Shown piece by piece: positions 9,903-17,255 of a stretch of 37,723 nucleotides of DNA (its first letter is position 1; each line of letters opens with the position of its first letter). Origin of the DNA: Bacteroidales bacterium (lineage in GTDB: Bacteria > Bacteroidota > Bacteroidia > Bacteroidales > WCHB1-69); NCBI GenBank assembly GCA_017961265.1, contig JAGCXN010000011.1, forward strand, positions 1-37,723. Reading direction: 5' to 3'. The notes beneath the pieces were generated by a model that saw only the letters and a program-made list of their open reading frames with translations, did not search any database and was not told where the DNA came from. The translations under genes were made by a program, and so were the position numbers.

Positions 9903-11183
9903 ATGGCTGTTTTAATCAAGAATATCAAGAAATTGGTGCAGGCAGAAACTGCACCAATTCCGTTTAGAGCTGGCAAGGAAATGAGCAACCTGCCGTGCAT
10001 TGAAGACGCTTACCTGCTGGTGGTGGGCGACAAGATTCACGATTTTGGAAAGATGTCCGATTTTTCCGACAAGATGCTGGAAAAGGTCAAGGAACCGGTC
10101 GAGGTGGTGGATGCCACCGGACGGATGGTCTTCCCGGCCTTCTGTGACTCGCACTCCCACATCGTGTATGCCGGCAGCCGCGAAATCGAGTACATCGACA
10201 AGATTAAAGGCCTCAGCTATGAGGAGATTGCCAAAAGGGGAGGGGGAATCCTCAACTCTGTGGACCGCCTCCGCGCCGCCTCCGAGGACGAACTTTTCGC
10301 TGACGCATGGAACCGTCTGGAAGAGGTCGCCTCCTTCGGGACGGGTGCCATTGAAATCAAGAGCGGCTACGGCCTCGATACGGAGAACGAACTGAAGATG
10401 CTCCGCGTCATCCGCCGCCTCAAGGAGAAGTCGCCGCTGACCATCAAGGCCAACTTCCTCGGTGCCCACGCCGTCCCCCGTGAATACATCGGACGGCAGA
10501 CCGAATACGTGGATCTCATTATCAATGAGATGATTCCGATGGTGGCAGCCGAAGAGCTGGCCGACTATGTGGACGTTTTCTGCGACCGCGGTTTCTTCAC
10601 GCCCGAAGACACCGAGCGCATCCTGATGCAAGGCATCAAGTACGGACTCCAGCCCAAAATCCACGCCAACGAGCTCGACTATTCCGGCGGTATCCAAGTG
10701 GGGGTGAAGTACAACGCCCGCTCGGTCGATCATATCGAATACACGGGCGACGACGAAATTGAGGCATTGCTCGGTTCCGATACGATGCCGACGATTCTGC
10801 CCGGTGCCGCCTTCTTCCTCGGTATGGTGTATGCCCCCGCCCGCAAGATGATTGAGGCGGGTCTGCCCGTCGCAATGGCCGGTGACTATAACCCCGGTTC
10901 GTGTCCGTCAGGCAATATGCAGTTCGTACTTTCCATGGGCTGCATCAAGTACGGCATGATTCCCGAAGAGGCCATCAATGCCACCACCATCAATTCCGCC
11001 TACGCAATGGGCGTGGAGGACATTCTTGGCACCATCACCAAAGGAAAACAGGCCAACTTCTTCATTACCAAGTCTATTTCCACGATTGAGTTTATGCCGT
11101 ACGCCTACGGCTCCAACAAGGTGGCGACGGTCTTTCTGAAAGGCAAGAGAGTGGTGGATAACGGGCAAGTTGATTTGAACTAA
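9903..11183 (+). CDS. hutI: Imidazolonepropionase
   Basis: At 426 residues this is a full-length amidohydrolase. It opens the imidazolone ring of 4-imidazolone-5-propanoate to give N-formimino-glutamate, the third step of histidine breakdown. Visible signatures are the metal-binding HSH at residues 84-86 (DSHSHIVYAGSREIEY), KSGYGLDTENELKM, FLGAHAVPREY, HANELDYSGG, SVDHIEYT and GDYNPGSCPSGNMQ. It starts 17 bp after the lipoprotein gene and ends 27 bp before nqrA. No promoter was found between it and either neighbour, so it may be read together with them. No other hut gene (hutH, hutU, ftcD) is in the window, which is unusual for this pathway. Confidence 0.96.
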   Translation: MAVLIKNIKKLVQAETAPIPFRAGKEMSNLPCIEDAYLLVVGDKIHDFGKMSDFSDKMLEKVKEPVEVVDATGRMVFPAFCDSHSHIVYAGSREIEYIDKIKGLSYEEIAKRGGGILNSVDRLRAASEDELFADAWNRLEEVASFGTGAIEIKSGYGLDTENELKMLRVIRRLKEKSPLTIKANFLGAHAVPREYIGRQTEYVDLIINEMIPMVAAEELADYVDVFCDRGFFTPEDTERILMQGIKYGLQPKIHANELDYSGGIQVGVKYNARSVDHIEYTGDDEIEALLGSDTMPTILPGAAFFLGMVYAPARKMIEAGLPVAMAGDYNPGSCPSGNMQFVLSMGCIKYGMIPEEAINATTINSAYAMGVEDILGTITKGKQANFFITKSISTIEFMPYAYGSNKVATVFLKGKRVVDNGQVDLN

Positions 11184-11210
11184 TCTGGTTTTACCCTATA
11201 AAACAGACGG

Positions 11211-12560
11211 ATGGAGTTTCGGATCAGGAAAGGCTTGGACATTCGGCTCGACGGGGAAGCCCGCCGTGAAGTGCGGCCTTTGGAAACTGTCCGCTACTAC
11301 GTGTCGCCTTCCGATTTCCGCTGGTTGAAGCCGCAACTGCTGGTGCAGGCCGGCAGTGAGGTGGCGGTCGGTACGCCGCTGTTCGCCTCCAAGGAGGACG
11401 AACGTGTGGTGGTTGTGTCGTCCGTGAAGGGGACCGTCCGTGAGATTGTCCGTGGCGAACGCCGTTCCGTCGAAACCATTGTGTTGGAGGCTTTTCCGTC
11501 CGACCCGTTCCGCAAGCAGGTGGATTTCGCCGAACCCGAAACTTCGGACGAAGTCGCCAGTTTGCTTTTGTCCAACGGGCTTTGGCCGTTCCTGCGCCAA
11601 CGTCCCTTTTCCGTGATTCCGTCTCCCGACTCTCGTCCGAAATCGTTGTTCATCAGCTGTTTCGACTCCGCGCCGCTGGCACCGGAACACAACTTCCTGT
11701 TGCAGGGGCGTGCCGAGGAGTTCCGTGAGGGTGTGCGGCGGCTGCACCAACTGGTGGGGGCGGGCTGTCCCATCCATCTGTGCCTGCGTGACGGCGCAGA
11801 AAACGCCTGCTTCGAGGCCGCAGAAAACGTGCAATTCCACCATTTCAGCGGTCCGCACCCCGCCGGCAACGTGGGTACCCAAATCCACCGTATTGACCCC
11901 ATCGACAAAGGGGAGTGCGTTTGGTACATCCATTCGCAGGATGTGGCCGCCATCGGCCGGTTCTTCCTCACGCATATACTCTCGTTCGAGAGGATGGTCG
12001 CCATCACCGGCCCGTGCATCAAGTCACCGTGCTACTACACGATGGTGTATGGTGCCGACATCTCCACCATTCTACAGGAACAGATAGAAGCAAAAAATGC
12101 CCGTATTATTTCTGGTAATATTCTGACAGGAAAACAATTATCACAATCTCCTCACGTGAGACTTTATGATACGCAGCTGACGGTGATTGCCGAAGGCGGT
12201 GAGCGTGAGTTCATCGGCTGGCTGTTGCCGGGATTCCGCAAATGGAGCTTGTCACACACCTTTACGGCGTGGCTTTTCCGTCGTAAAACGTTCAATCACA
12301 ACACCTCCCTTCACGGTGGCCGCCGCGCCTTCGTGATGACGGACGTTTATGAAAAGGTGTTCCCGTTCGAAATCCTTCCGTTGCAGCTGCTCAAAGCATG
12401 CCTGACGGACGACATCGAACAAATGGAGGAACTGGGTATCTATGAAGTTGATGATGAGGACTTTGCCCTCTGCGAAGTCGTCTGCCCCTCCAAAATGGAA
12501 TGGCAAAAGACTGTCCGTGAGGCGTTGTTCCGCCTGCGGAAAGAAATAGGGGATAGTTAA
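11211..12560 (+). CDS. nqrA: Na+-translocating NADH:quinone reductase subunit A
   Basis: The 449-residue subunit has typical NqrA length. It is the peripheral, ubiquinone/menaquinone-site-associated subunit of the sodium-pumping NADH dehydrogenase. Recognisable segments are the N-terminal RIRKGLDIRLDGEA, the lipoyl-like KPQLLVQAGSEVAVGTPLF and VVVSSVKGTVREIVRGERR. The later core carries GPHPAGNVGTQIHRIDPI and ITGPCIKSPCYYTMVYG, and a C-terminal DVYEKVFPFEILPLQLLKA. It is the first nqr gene and sits 27 bp after hutI. The gap to nqrB is unusually long (138 bp) and carries two repeats. Confidence 0.96.
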   Translation: MEFRIRKGLDIRLDGEARREVRPLETVRYYVSPSDFRWLKPQLLVQAGSEVAVGTPLFASKEDERVVVVSSVKGTVREIVRGERRSVETIVLEAFPSDPFRKQVDFAEPETSDEVASLLLSNGLWPFLRQRPFSVIPSPDSRPKSLFISCFDSAPLAPEHNFLLQGRAEEFREGVRRLHQLVGAGCPIHLCLRDGAENACFEAAENVQFHHFSGPHPAGNVGTQIHRIDPIDKGECVWYIHSQDVAAIGRFFLTHILSFERMVAITGPCIKSPCYYTMVYGADISTILQEQIEAKNARIISGNILTGKQLSQSPHVRLYDTQLTVIAEGGEREFIGWLLPGFRKWSLSHTFTAWLFRRKTFNHNTSLHGGRRAFVMTDVYEKVFPFEILPLQLLKACLTDDIEQMEELGIYEVDDEDFALCEVVCPSKMEWQKTVREALFRLRKEIGDS

Positions 12561-12602
12561 TAGGGTATAGGGTATAGTAGAGACGCTGTGTACAGCGTCT
12601 CA
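12561..12602 (+). repeat. Heptad tract plus dispersed palindrome, copy 1
   Basis: Two and a half copies of the 7-mer ATAGGGT (from about 12561) run directly into a palindrome. Its arms are GAGACGCTGT (12581-12590) and ACAGCGTCTC (12593-12602) with a 2-nt loop, preceded by GTA. It belongs to the GTAGAGACG...CGTCTC family seen four more times in the window. It lies between nqrA and nqrB and could form an RNA hairpin that tunes expression of the distal genes (inference). Confidence 0.8.
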
Positions 12603-12638
12603 ATAATGATAAATACATATTGAGCTGCCCAGTAGGGG

Positions 12639-12684
12639 CAAGAAGAATACAACCTCACAATCAAGAAGAATACAACCTCACAAT
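12639..12684 (+). repeat. Exact 23-bp tandem repeat before nqrB
   Basis: A 23-bp unit beginning CAAGAAGAATACAACC occurs twice with no gap (12639-12661 and 12662-12684). It sits immediately upstream of the nqrB ribosome-binding region (AAAGGA at 12689-12694). It looks like a slippage duplication; the effect on nqrB translation is unknown. Confidence 0.85.
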
Positions 12685-12698
12685 AATGAAAGGATAAT

Positions 12699-13841
12699 AT
12701 GTCTGTCATATCCCACATCAGCGAAAAAATCGGCAGGTCCTTCGAGAAGGGCAGGCCGCTGCACTGCTTCCATTCGCTGTGGGATGCGGTGGATACGTTC
12801 CTGCTGACGCCCGCAGAAGTGACGAAAGAGGGCAGCCATATCCGCGATGCCGTTGATATGAAGCGGATTATGATCACGGTGATGATCGCGCTGATGCCGG
12901 CGCTGCTGTTCGGGATGTGGAATCTCGGCTACCAGCACTACCTTTCTGTGGGTATGGAAACGGGCTTCTGGAGCTGCTTCTGGTACGGCTTTTTGAAGTG
13001 GCTTCCGTTGGTTATCGTCACGTATATCAGCGGTTTGGCTATCGAGGTAGCCTTTGCGCAGTGGCGGGGGCATCAGGTGGCCGAAGGGTTCTTCGTGACC
13101 GGCTTCATCATCCCGCTGATCATGCCGCCCGACGTGCCGTTGTGGATTGTAGCGGTAGCAACGGCCTTCTCGGTGCTTTTCGCCAAGGAGGTGTTTGGTG
13201 GCACCGGCTACAACTTCCTCAATCCGGCGCTTGTGGCTCGCGCGTTCGTCTTTTTCGCCTATCCTTCAGTGATTTCCGGCGATTCCGTCTGGATTGCCGA
13301 ATCCGCCGATGCCGTCTCCGGCGCGACTCCGTTAGCGCTGGTGATGAACGGGAATATGGCGCAAATGCCGTCATTTTTGGATATGTTTGTAGGCACGATA
13401 CCAGGCTGCATCGGCGAAACCTCCAAAATCGCCATCCTGCTCGGGGCGGCGGTGTTGCTGTTCACGCAGGTGGCAAGCTGGCGGATAATGCTGTCGGTCG
13501 TTGTGGGCGGCTTCGTAACGGGCGCACTGTTCCACACGGCGGGCGTTTGCCCCGTCAACGGCTGGCAGCATCTGCTGATGGGCGGTTTTCTGTTCGGTGC
13601 CGTCTTTATGGCTACCGACCCTGTGACGGCAACCCACACAAAATCAGGAAAATACATTTACGGACTGCTGATCGGCGTACTGGCTATCGTCATCCGTGTG
13701 GTCAACAAGGGGTATCCCGAAGGGATGATGCTCGCCATCCTCCTGATGAACATTTTTGCCCCGCTAATTGACTATTGTGTTGTAAAAGTGAAAGTTAAGA
13801 AGAGAAAACTCAATATTTCCAAACATAGAATCAAATTGTAA
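12699..13841 (+). CDS. nqrB: Na+-translocating NADH:quinone reductase subunit B
   Basis: The 380-residue membrane subunit has about ten hydrophobic segments. It begins with the usual soluble stretch (FEKGRPLHCFHSLWDAVDTF). The covalent FMN motif SGATPLA is at residues 207-213; in studied NqrB the FMN is linked by a phosphoester bond to the threonine of this motif. FGGTGYNFLNPALVARAF and FMATDPVTATHT are other family signatures. NqrB is the core of the Na+ pathway. The start ATG at 12699 has an AAAGGA Shine-Dalgarno-like sequence. nqrC follows after 18 bp. Confidence 0.96.
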   Translation: MSVISHISEKIGRSFEKGRPLHCFHSLWDAVDTFLLTPAEVTKEGSHIRDAVDMKRIMITVMIALMPALLFGMWNLGYQHYLSVGMETGFWSCFWYGFLKWLPLVIVTYISGLAIEVAFAQWRGHQVAEGFFVTGFIIPLIMPPDVPLWIVAVATAFSVLFAKEVFGGTGYNFLNPALVARAFVFFAYPSVISGDSVWIAESADAVSGATPLALVMNGNMAQMPSFLDMFVGTIPGCIGETSKIAILLGAAVLLFTQVASWRIMLSVVVGGFVTGALFHTAGVCPVNGWQHLLMGGFLFGAVFMATDPVTATHTKSGKYIYGLLIGVLAIVIRVVNKGYPEGMMLAILLMNIFAPLIDYCVVKVKVKKRKLNISKHRIKL

Positions 13842-13859
13842 GCCACCAACCCGACCAAA

Positions 13860-14480
13860 ATGAAAACGTTCAGCAACAGATACATATTCCTGTATATCAC
13901 CGTTTTAGTGATGGTGATTGCGGTGCTGTTGACGGCGGTTTCGATGGGTTTGAAGCCCCGGCGCGAGGCCAACCAGAAGGTGGAAAAGGCGCAGCAGATC
14001 CTGCGTGCCGCCGGTTACGAAAACGTCGGGAAGGAGGCGGCTTTGCGGATGTTCGACTCCGTTGCGGTCCGAAACGACATCGGCGGGCGTGAGTGCTACG
14101 ACATCCGTTGCGCCGATGGCACCGACGGGCTGGTCGTGTTTGTAGAAGGCAAAGGGCTGTGGGGACCCATCTGGGGATACGTCGTCCTCGCCGACGACCG
14201 CGCCACCGTCAAAGGGGTCGTCTTTGCGCACAAGTCCGAAACCCCGGGCCTCGGCGACCGTATCACTTCGCCGGAATTCACCCGCTCGTTTGTCGGGAAA
14301 AGGATATTGGACAAAGACGGCAACTTCGTGTCGGTCAGTGTGATACCAAAGGGTAGGGGAGGAGAGATTCCGGAAGAGAACCGTGTGGACGCGATTTCCG
14401 GCGCCACGCTCACGTCCAAAGGCGTGAATGCGATGCTCCGCGACCAGTTAGCCATCACCACAGAAACAGAAAAACGGTAA
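13860..14480 (+). CDS. nqrC: Na+-translocating NADH:quinone reductase subunit C
   Basis: The 206-residue subunit has one N-terminal membrane helix (IFLYITVLVMVIAVLLTAV) and a periplasmic FMN-binding domain. Near the end, SGATLTS at residues 180-186 is the flavin-transferase motif whose threonine carries covalent FMN, attached by ApbE (gene not in window). GLWGPIWGYVVL and HKSETPGLGDRI are typical of the domain. It is shorter than proteobacterial NqrC, as is common in Bacteroidota. It is tightly spaced with nqrB (18 bp) and nqrD (18 bp). Confidence 0.95.
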   Translation: MKTFSNRYIFLYITVLVMVIAVLLTAVSMGLKPRREANQKVEKAQQILRAAGYENVGKEAALRMFDSVAVRNDIGGRECYDIRCADGTDGLVVFVEGKGLWGPIWGYVVLADDRATVKGVVFAHKSETPGLGDRITSPEFTRSFVGKRILDKDGNFVSVSVIPKGRGGEIPEENRVDAISGATLTSKGVNAMLRDQLAITTETEKR

Positions 14481-14498
14481 CTTATTGAATAGCAGAAG

Positions 14499-15101
14499 AT
14501 GAAACAATACCTCGGCCCGTTAAACAAAGAGAATCCCGTTCTGGTGCAGACCTTGGGGGTATGCTCTGCCTTGGCGGTCACGGCGCAGCTCAAACCGGCC
14601 GTCGTGATGGCGCTGTCTGTAACGGCGGTGTGCGCGGTGGCGAACCTTGTCATCTCCCTGATTCGCAATACGATACCGCCACGCATCCGCATCATCGTAC
14701 AGCTGCTGGTGGTCTCCACGCTCGTCATTATGGTCGATCAGATTCTGCAAGCCTACGTCTATGAGGTCAGCAAGATGCTTTCCGTCTTTGTCGGGCTGAT
14801 CATCACCAACTGCATCATCATGGGGCGGTTGGAGGCTTTCGCACTGTCGCACAAACCGTTGCCGTCGTTTGTGGACGGTATTATGAACGGTATCGGCTAC
14901 GGCTTGGTGTTGGTCGTGGTGGCGTTTTTCCGTGAGTTATTGGGCAGTGGCACGCTCTGGGGCCACCCCGTGGTGCCGCAGTCGTGGTATGCCGCCGGTT
15001 ATCTCAACAACGGCCTGATGATCCTCCCGCCGATGGCCCTCATCTTGGTCGGCGGCCTCATCTGGATTGTCAATTCGAGAAAAAGCGGCGTCAATCATTA
15101 A
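14499..15101 (+). CDS. nqrD: Na+-translocating NADH:quinone reductase subunit D
   Basis: The 200-residue integral membrane protein has six hydrophobic segments. Family signatures are NPVLVQTLGVCSALAVT, LVISLIRNTIPPRIRIIVQL, FVGLIITNCIIMGRLEAFA and a C-terminal GGLIWIVNSRK. NqrD and NqrE are inverted homologous subunits that surround the membrane Fe-S centre. Its stop codon (15099-15101) shares bases with the stop of the convergent ORF6N gene. The next nqr gene is found only 3.5 kb further on, whereas normally nqrE follows directly. Confidence 0.96.
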   Translation: MKQYLGPLNKENPVLVQTLGVCSALAVTAQLKPAVVMALSVTAVCAVANLVISLIRNTIPPRIRIIVQLLVVSTLVIMVDQILQAYVYEVSKMLSVFVGLIITNCIIMGRLEAFALSHKPLPSFVDGIMNGIGYGLVLVVVAFFRELLGSGTLWGHPVVPQSWYAAGYLNNGLMILPPMALILVGGLIWIVNSRKSGVNH

Positions 15102-15715
15102 GTTTCTTCCTTTTCAATCCGGAATCCGATTCTCCTGCGTGAGTTCTCCTCTTCCCGTTCTGTCTTTTCTGCGTGAAGTTCCGCCAAAGAATCTTGAATG
15201 AGGTCAATTTGCAGGGCAGTGGCTTCATTGATGTCGTTTTGGTCGCGAAGGATATCGTCCACATAATGGTTGAGATTGTCCACGCGCCGCGACAATTGTT
15301 CCACGCGCAGGTTGGTTGCCGACAGTTCTGACAATGCCTGTCGCATCAATACAAACGCCCGCATGATATTGATGTTCATTTGGATAGCCAATTCTGATGA
15401 TAGTACCGTACTCAACATGGCTATGCCCTGCTCTGTAAAAGCAAAAGTAGTATAGCGATTCCCGCCCCGTCTGTTTGAGGTGCCATTTTGGCACCTCAAA
15501 GCATTATTCTCTTCGTAGGTCAGTTCAAACATAAAGTCCTCAGGAAAACGAGTGAGGTTTCTTTTTACCTGACGTTTAAGTTGTTTGGTCTCCACGTGAT
15601 AAAGTTCGGCGAGGTCGCGGTCAAGCATCACCTTCTTTCCTCTGATTTCATAAATGCGTGTGCGGATGGTCTCAAGGACATTCCCTGCAGGTTTCAATGC
15701 GCTTTCTTCTTCCAT
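15098..15715 (-). CDS. ORF6N (KilA-N-like) domain DNA-binding protein
   Basis: The 205-residue protein carries an ORF6N domain at about residues 15-110: RTRIYEIRGKKVMLDRDLAELYHVETKQLKRQVKRN is the characteristic block (shown here by its ends IRGKKVMLDRDLAELY and LKRQVKRN), followed by RFPEDFMFELT and FAFTEQGIAMLSTVL. A helical C-terminal part follows, probably coiled coil (residues about 125-195). ORF6N/KilA-N domains occur in phage antirepressors and in many Bacteroidota accessory loci. The ATG at 15715 was chosen because the longer TTG start lies nearer its promoter. It runs opposite to nqr and is part of the inserted segment. The regulatory target is unknown. Confidence 0.88.
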   Translation of the reverse strand: MEEESALKPAGNVLETIRTRIYEIRGKKVMLDRDLAELYHVETKQLKRQVKRNLTRFPEDFMFELTYEENNALRCQNGTSNRRGGNRYTTFAFTEQGIAMLSTVLSSELAIQMNINIMRAFVLMRQALSELSATNLRVEQLSRRVDNLNHYVDDILRDQNDINEATALQIDLIQDSLAELHAEKTEREEENSRRRIGFRIEKEET

Positions 15716-15739
15716 ACAATTCAATCTTTAATGAAGCTG

Positions 15740-15747
15740 CAAAGATA
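15740..15747 (-). promoter_or_regulatory. Putative -7 box for the ORF6N gene
   Basis: On the minus strand this reads TATCTTTG, 24 bp upstream of the ATG at 15715. A TTG on that strand (complement of 15769-15771) is about 21 bp further upstream. Confidence 0.6.
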
Positions 15748-15934
15748 TAACATCCAATACCCCTTTGTCAAGATGTTAAATTTCTGACAAACAAATAGTT
15801 AAAAAGTGACAGATTTTAGCCAAAAAGTGGTAGGTTTTTGGCGATAAAATGCAAAACAACGCCCAAGAAAGGCTGTTTATAAATTGTTGAAAAAAATTTA
15901 ATGACCGCGAATTTCGCCAATTGCGCGAAAAGAT

Positions 15935-15963
15935 GTAGAGACGCCATATTATGACGTCTCTAC
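15935..15963 (+). repeat. Dispersed palindrome, copy 2
   Basis: Arms GTAGAGACG (15935-15943) and CGTCTCTAC (15955-15963) enclose an 11-nt centre that itself has CAT/ATG pairing. It is intergenic, inside the nqr-interrupting segment. Confidence 0.85.
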
Positions 15964-16036
15964 GATTTGGACGTACGGCCGCTTGCAACGGAATGGACAA
16001 ACACTGGACGAGGAAGCAGGGAAAATTAAACGATGA

Positions 16037-16068
16037 TTTTGCTGGGTGAGCGAAAAAGTGTATTTTTG
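16037..16068 (+). promoter_or_regulatory. Promoter for the DUF3791-DUF3990 cassette
   Basis: TTTTG at 16037-16041, a 19-bp spacer and TATTTTTG at 16061-16068 form one of the best Bacteroidota promoters in the window. The ATG of the first cassette gene is 28 bp downstream. Confidence 0.75.
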
Positions 16069-16096
16069 CAGGATGAAATAGCACTGCTCGTTGGCG

Positions 16097-16336
16097 ATGA
16101 AAAAAGTTGTAGAAATACCAAGAACACAGGTCATTATGGCTTTTGTGGCCACCTGTATCGAGACCACTGCACGATGGTTGGGTACGTCCTATAAAGAGGT
16201 GTACCAGCGGATGAAGCGTGTGAATCTGATTGAGCAGTATATACTTCCACACTACGAGACGCTGCATACCGAGAGCCGCGAAAATCTTGCGAAAGGGTTG
16301 GTGGAATGTCTGAACAATTGGGAGGCAAAGAAATGA
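16097..16336 (+). CDS. DUF3791-family small protein
   Basis: The 79-residue, mostly helical protein fits the pattern I recall for DUF3791: a TQVIMAFVATCIETTARWLG helix, then SYKEVYQRMKRVNLIEQYILPHYETLHTESRENLAKGLVECL. Members are commonly encoded directly before DUF3990 genes in Bacteroidota and Firmicutes. Their role is not established; small size and position would fit an antitoxin or specificity partner (inference). The ATG at 16097 was preferred to a TTG at 16091. Its stop codon overlaps the next start (ATGA at 16333-16336), so the two proteins are translationally coupled. Confidence 0.75.
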   Translation: MKKVVEIPRTQVIMAFVATCIETTARWLGTSYKEVYQRMKRVNLIEQYILPHYETLHTESRENLAKGLVECLNNWEAKK

Positions 16337-16824
16337 GTGAACTGATTGTCTATCATGGTGGAACGGAAATTGTTGAGTCGCCTATCTGCAAATTCGGGCG
16401 GCGCAACTTGGACTTTGGTCAGGGCTTTTATGTTACCAATCTGCGCAAGCAGGCCGTTGACTGGGCCACTCAGGTGGCTGCTCGAAGGCAACTGCCCCCA
16501 ATCATCAACAGATATCGTTTGAATCGTGATGCCATATTGGGTGAGGCACGCTGTAAAGTCTTCACAGCATACGATAGGGACTGGTTGCAATTCATTGTGG
16601 CCAGCCGTCGTGGGCAGAATGTGGCCGAAGACTACGATTATATAGAAGGCGGTGTGGCCAACGACCGTGTGGTTGATACGGTCAACCTTTATATGGCAGG
16701 TCTTATGGACGAGGACACCGCACTTGTTCGTCTGTCCCAGCATCAGCCCAATAACCAAATGTGCATACTTTCGCAGGAATTAGTTGACAAATACCTGATT
16801 TTCGATGGAACAGAATCAATCTGA
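16333..16824 (+). CDS. DUF3990-family protein, ADP-ribosyltransferase-like
   Basis: The 163-residue protein begins LIVYHGGTEIVESP and continues RRNLDFGQGFYVTNLRKQAVDWA. The YHG(G/S), then DFGxGFYxT...QAxxWA pattern is what I know of DUF3990, a family placed near the ADP-ribosyltransferase fold. The His of YHGG and Tyr of GFYVT would correspond to NAD-binding positions. Near the C-terminus HQPNNQMCILSQELVDKYLIF corresponds to the usual closing motif with NNQ. A catalytic glutamate cannot be assigned with confidence. Activity is unproven. An alternative in-frame ATG at 16306 exists, but the ATGA overlap with the upstream gene favours 16333. It may be a toxin or effector-type enzyme. Confidence 0.78.
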   Translation: MSELIVYHGGTEIVESPICKFGRRNLDFGQGFYVTNLRKQAVDWATQVAARRQLPPIINRYRLNRDAILGEARCKVFTAYDRDWLQFIVASRRGQNVAEDYDYIEGGVANDRVVDTVNLYMAGLMDEDTALVRLSQHQPNNQMCILSQELVDKYLIFDGTESI

Positions 16825-16861
16825 CGATCCCATTAAATCCCCTGTTATACAGGAGATTATT

Positions 16862-17053
16862 ATGAGCAACCGCATTGGTGCCATTGCTGTGGAGTTGGCC
16901 AAGCGTTTGGACATTGCGCCCGAGAAGGCGTTGCAGCTGTTTTACGAAAGCCAGACCTGCGCTGACCTCCACGACAAGTCCACCGGCCTTTACCTCTACG
17001 GCGATTTGTACGTTGCCGACGAGTTTATGAGGGAAAAGGGGGAGGATGGGTGA
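16862..17053 (+). CDS. Small helical protein, third member of the DUF3990 cassette
   Basis: This is a 63-residue protein (MSNRIGAIAVELAKRLDIAP...) with two predicted helices and a LYLYGDLYVADEFM tail. Similar small proteins (EKALQLFYES...TGLYLYGDLYVADEF pattern) are, from memory, frequent companions of DUF3990 genes and may be distant DUF3791 relatives. The ATG at 16862 is preceded by AGGAG at 16851-16855, an unusually clear Shine-Dalgarno for this phylum. An in-frame ATG at 16805 would overlap the DUF3990 gene by 20 nt and add 19 poorly conserved-looking residues. It is probably co-transcribed with the two preceding genes. Confidence 0.68.
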   Translation: MSNRIGAIAVELAKRLDIAPEKALQLFYESQTCADLHDKSTGLYLYGDLYVADEFMREKGEDG

Positions 17054-17080
17054 TGCTATGTCAATTTACCCTCCATTACC

Positions 17081-17117
17081 ACGTCATTTCGCCGGCCGTG
17101 AGGGAGAGAAATCTCCA
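17081..17117. repeat. CGTCATTTCG...GAGAAATCTC-type intergenic element
   Basis: ACGTCATTTCG followed about 16 bp later by GAGAAATCTC resembles a dispersed intergenic repeat I have seen in other Bacteroidota genomes. There is only one copy in the window, so assignment rests on memory. The rest of 17118-17255 shows no gene. Confidence 0.4.
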
Positions 17118-17255
17118 TCTTTCAGTTTTAATCTTTTAGACAACGGACAGAAATTGCTGTGCCACGGCCTGCTGCTGACGAGCCCGTGCCGCCGTATGCG
17201 CTAGGATAGTATAATTCATTACCATTGCTGAAAAGATGTTGTGAAGCTATATAAG

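Larger units (their letters stand above)
15716..16036. other. Gene-free interval between ORF6N and the DUF3791 cassette
   Basis: Apart from the ORF6N promoter and one copy of the dispersed palindrome (15935-15963), this A/T-rich stretch has no recognisable gene. A short self-complementary patch (TTTCGCcaattGCGcGAAA, around 15912-15930) lies just before the palindrome. Open frames here are short and have no family resemblance that I can see. Confidence 0.5.

Noticed and set aside
15716..16036. Phage or integrative-element remnant with integrase
   Set aside because: The ORF6N gene is phage-like, but no integrase, transposase, att duplication or structural phage gene is visible in or around the segment.
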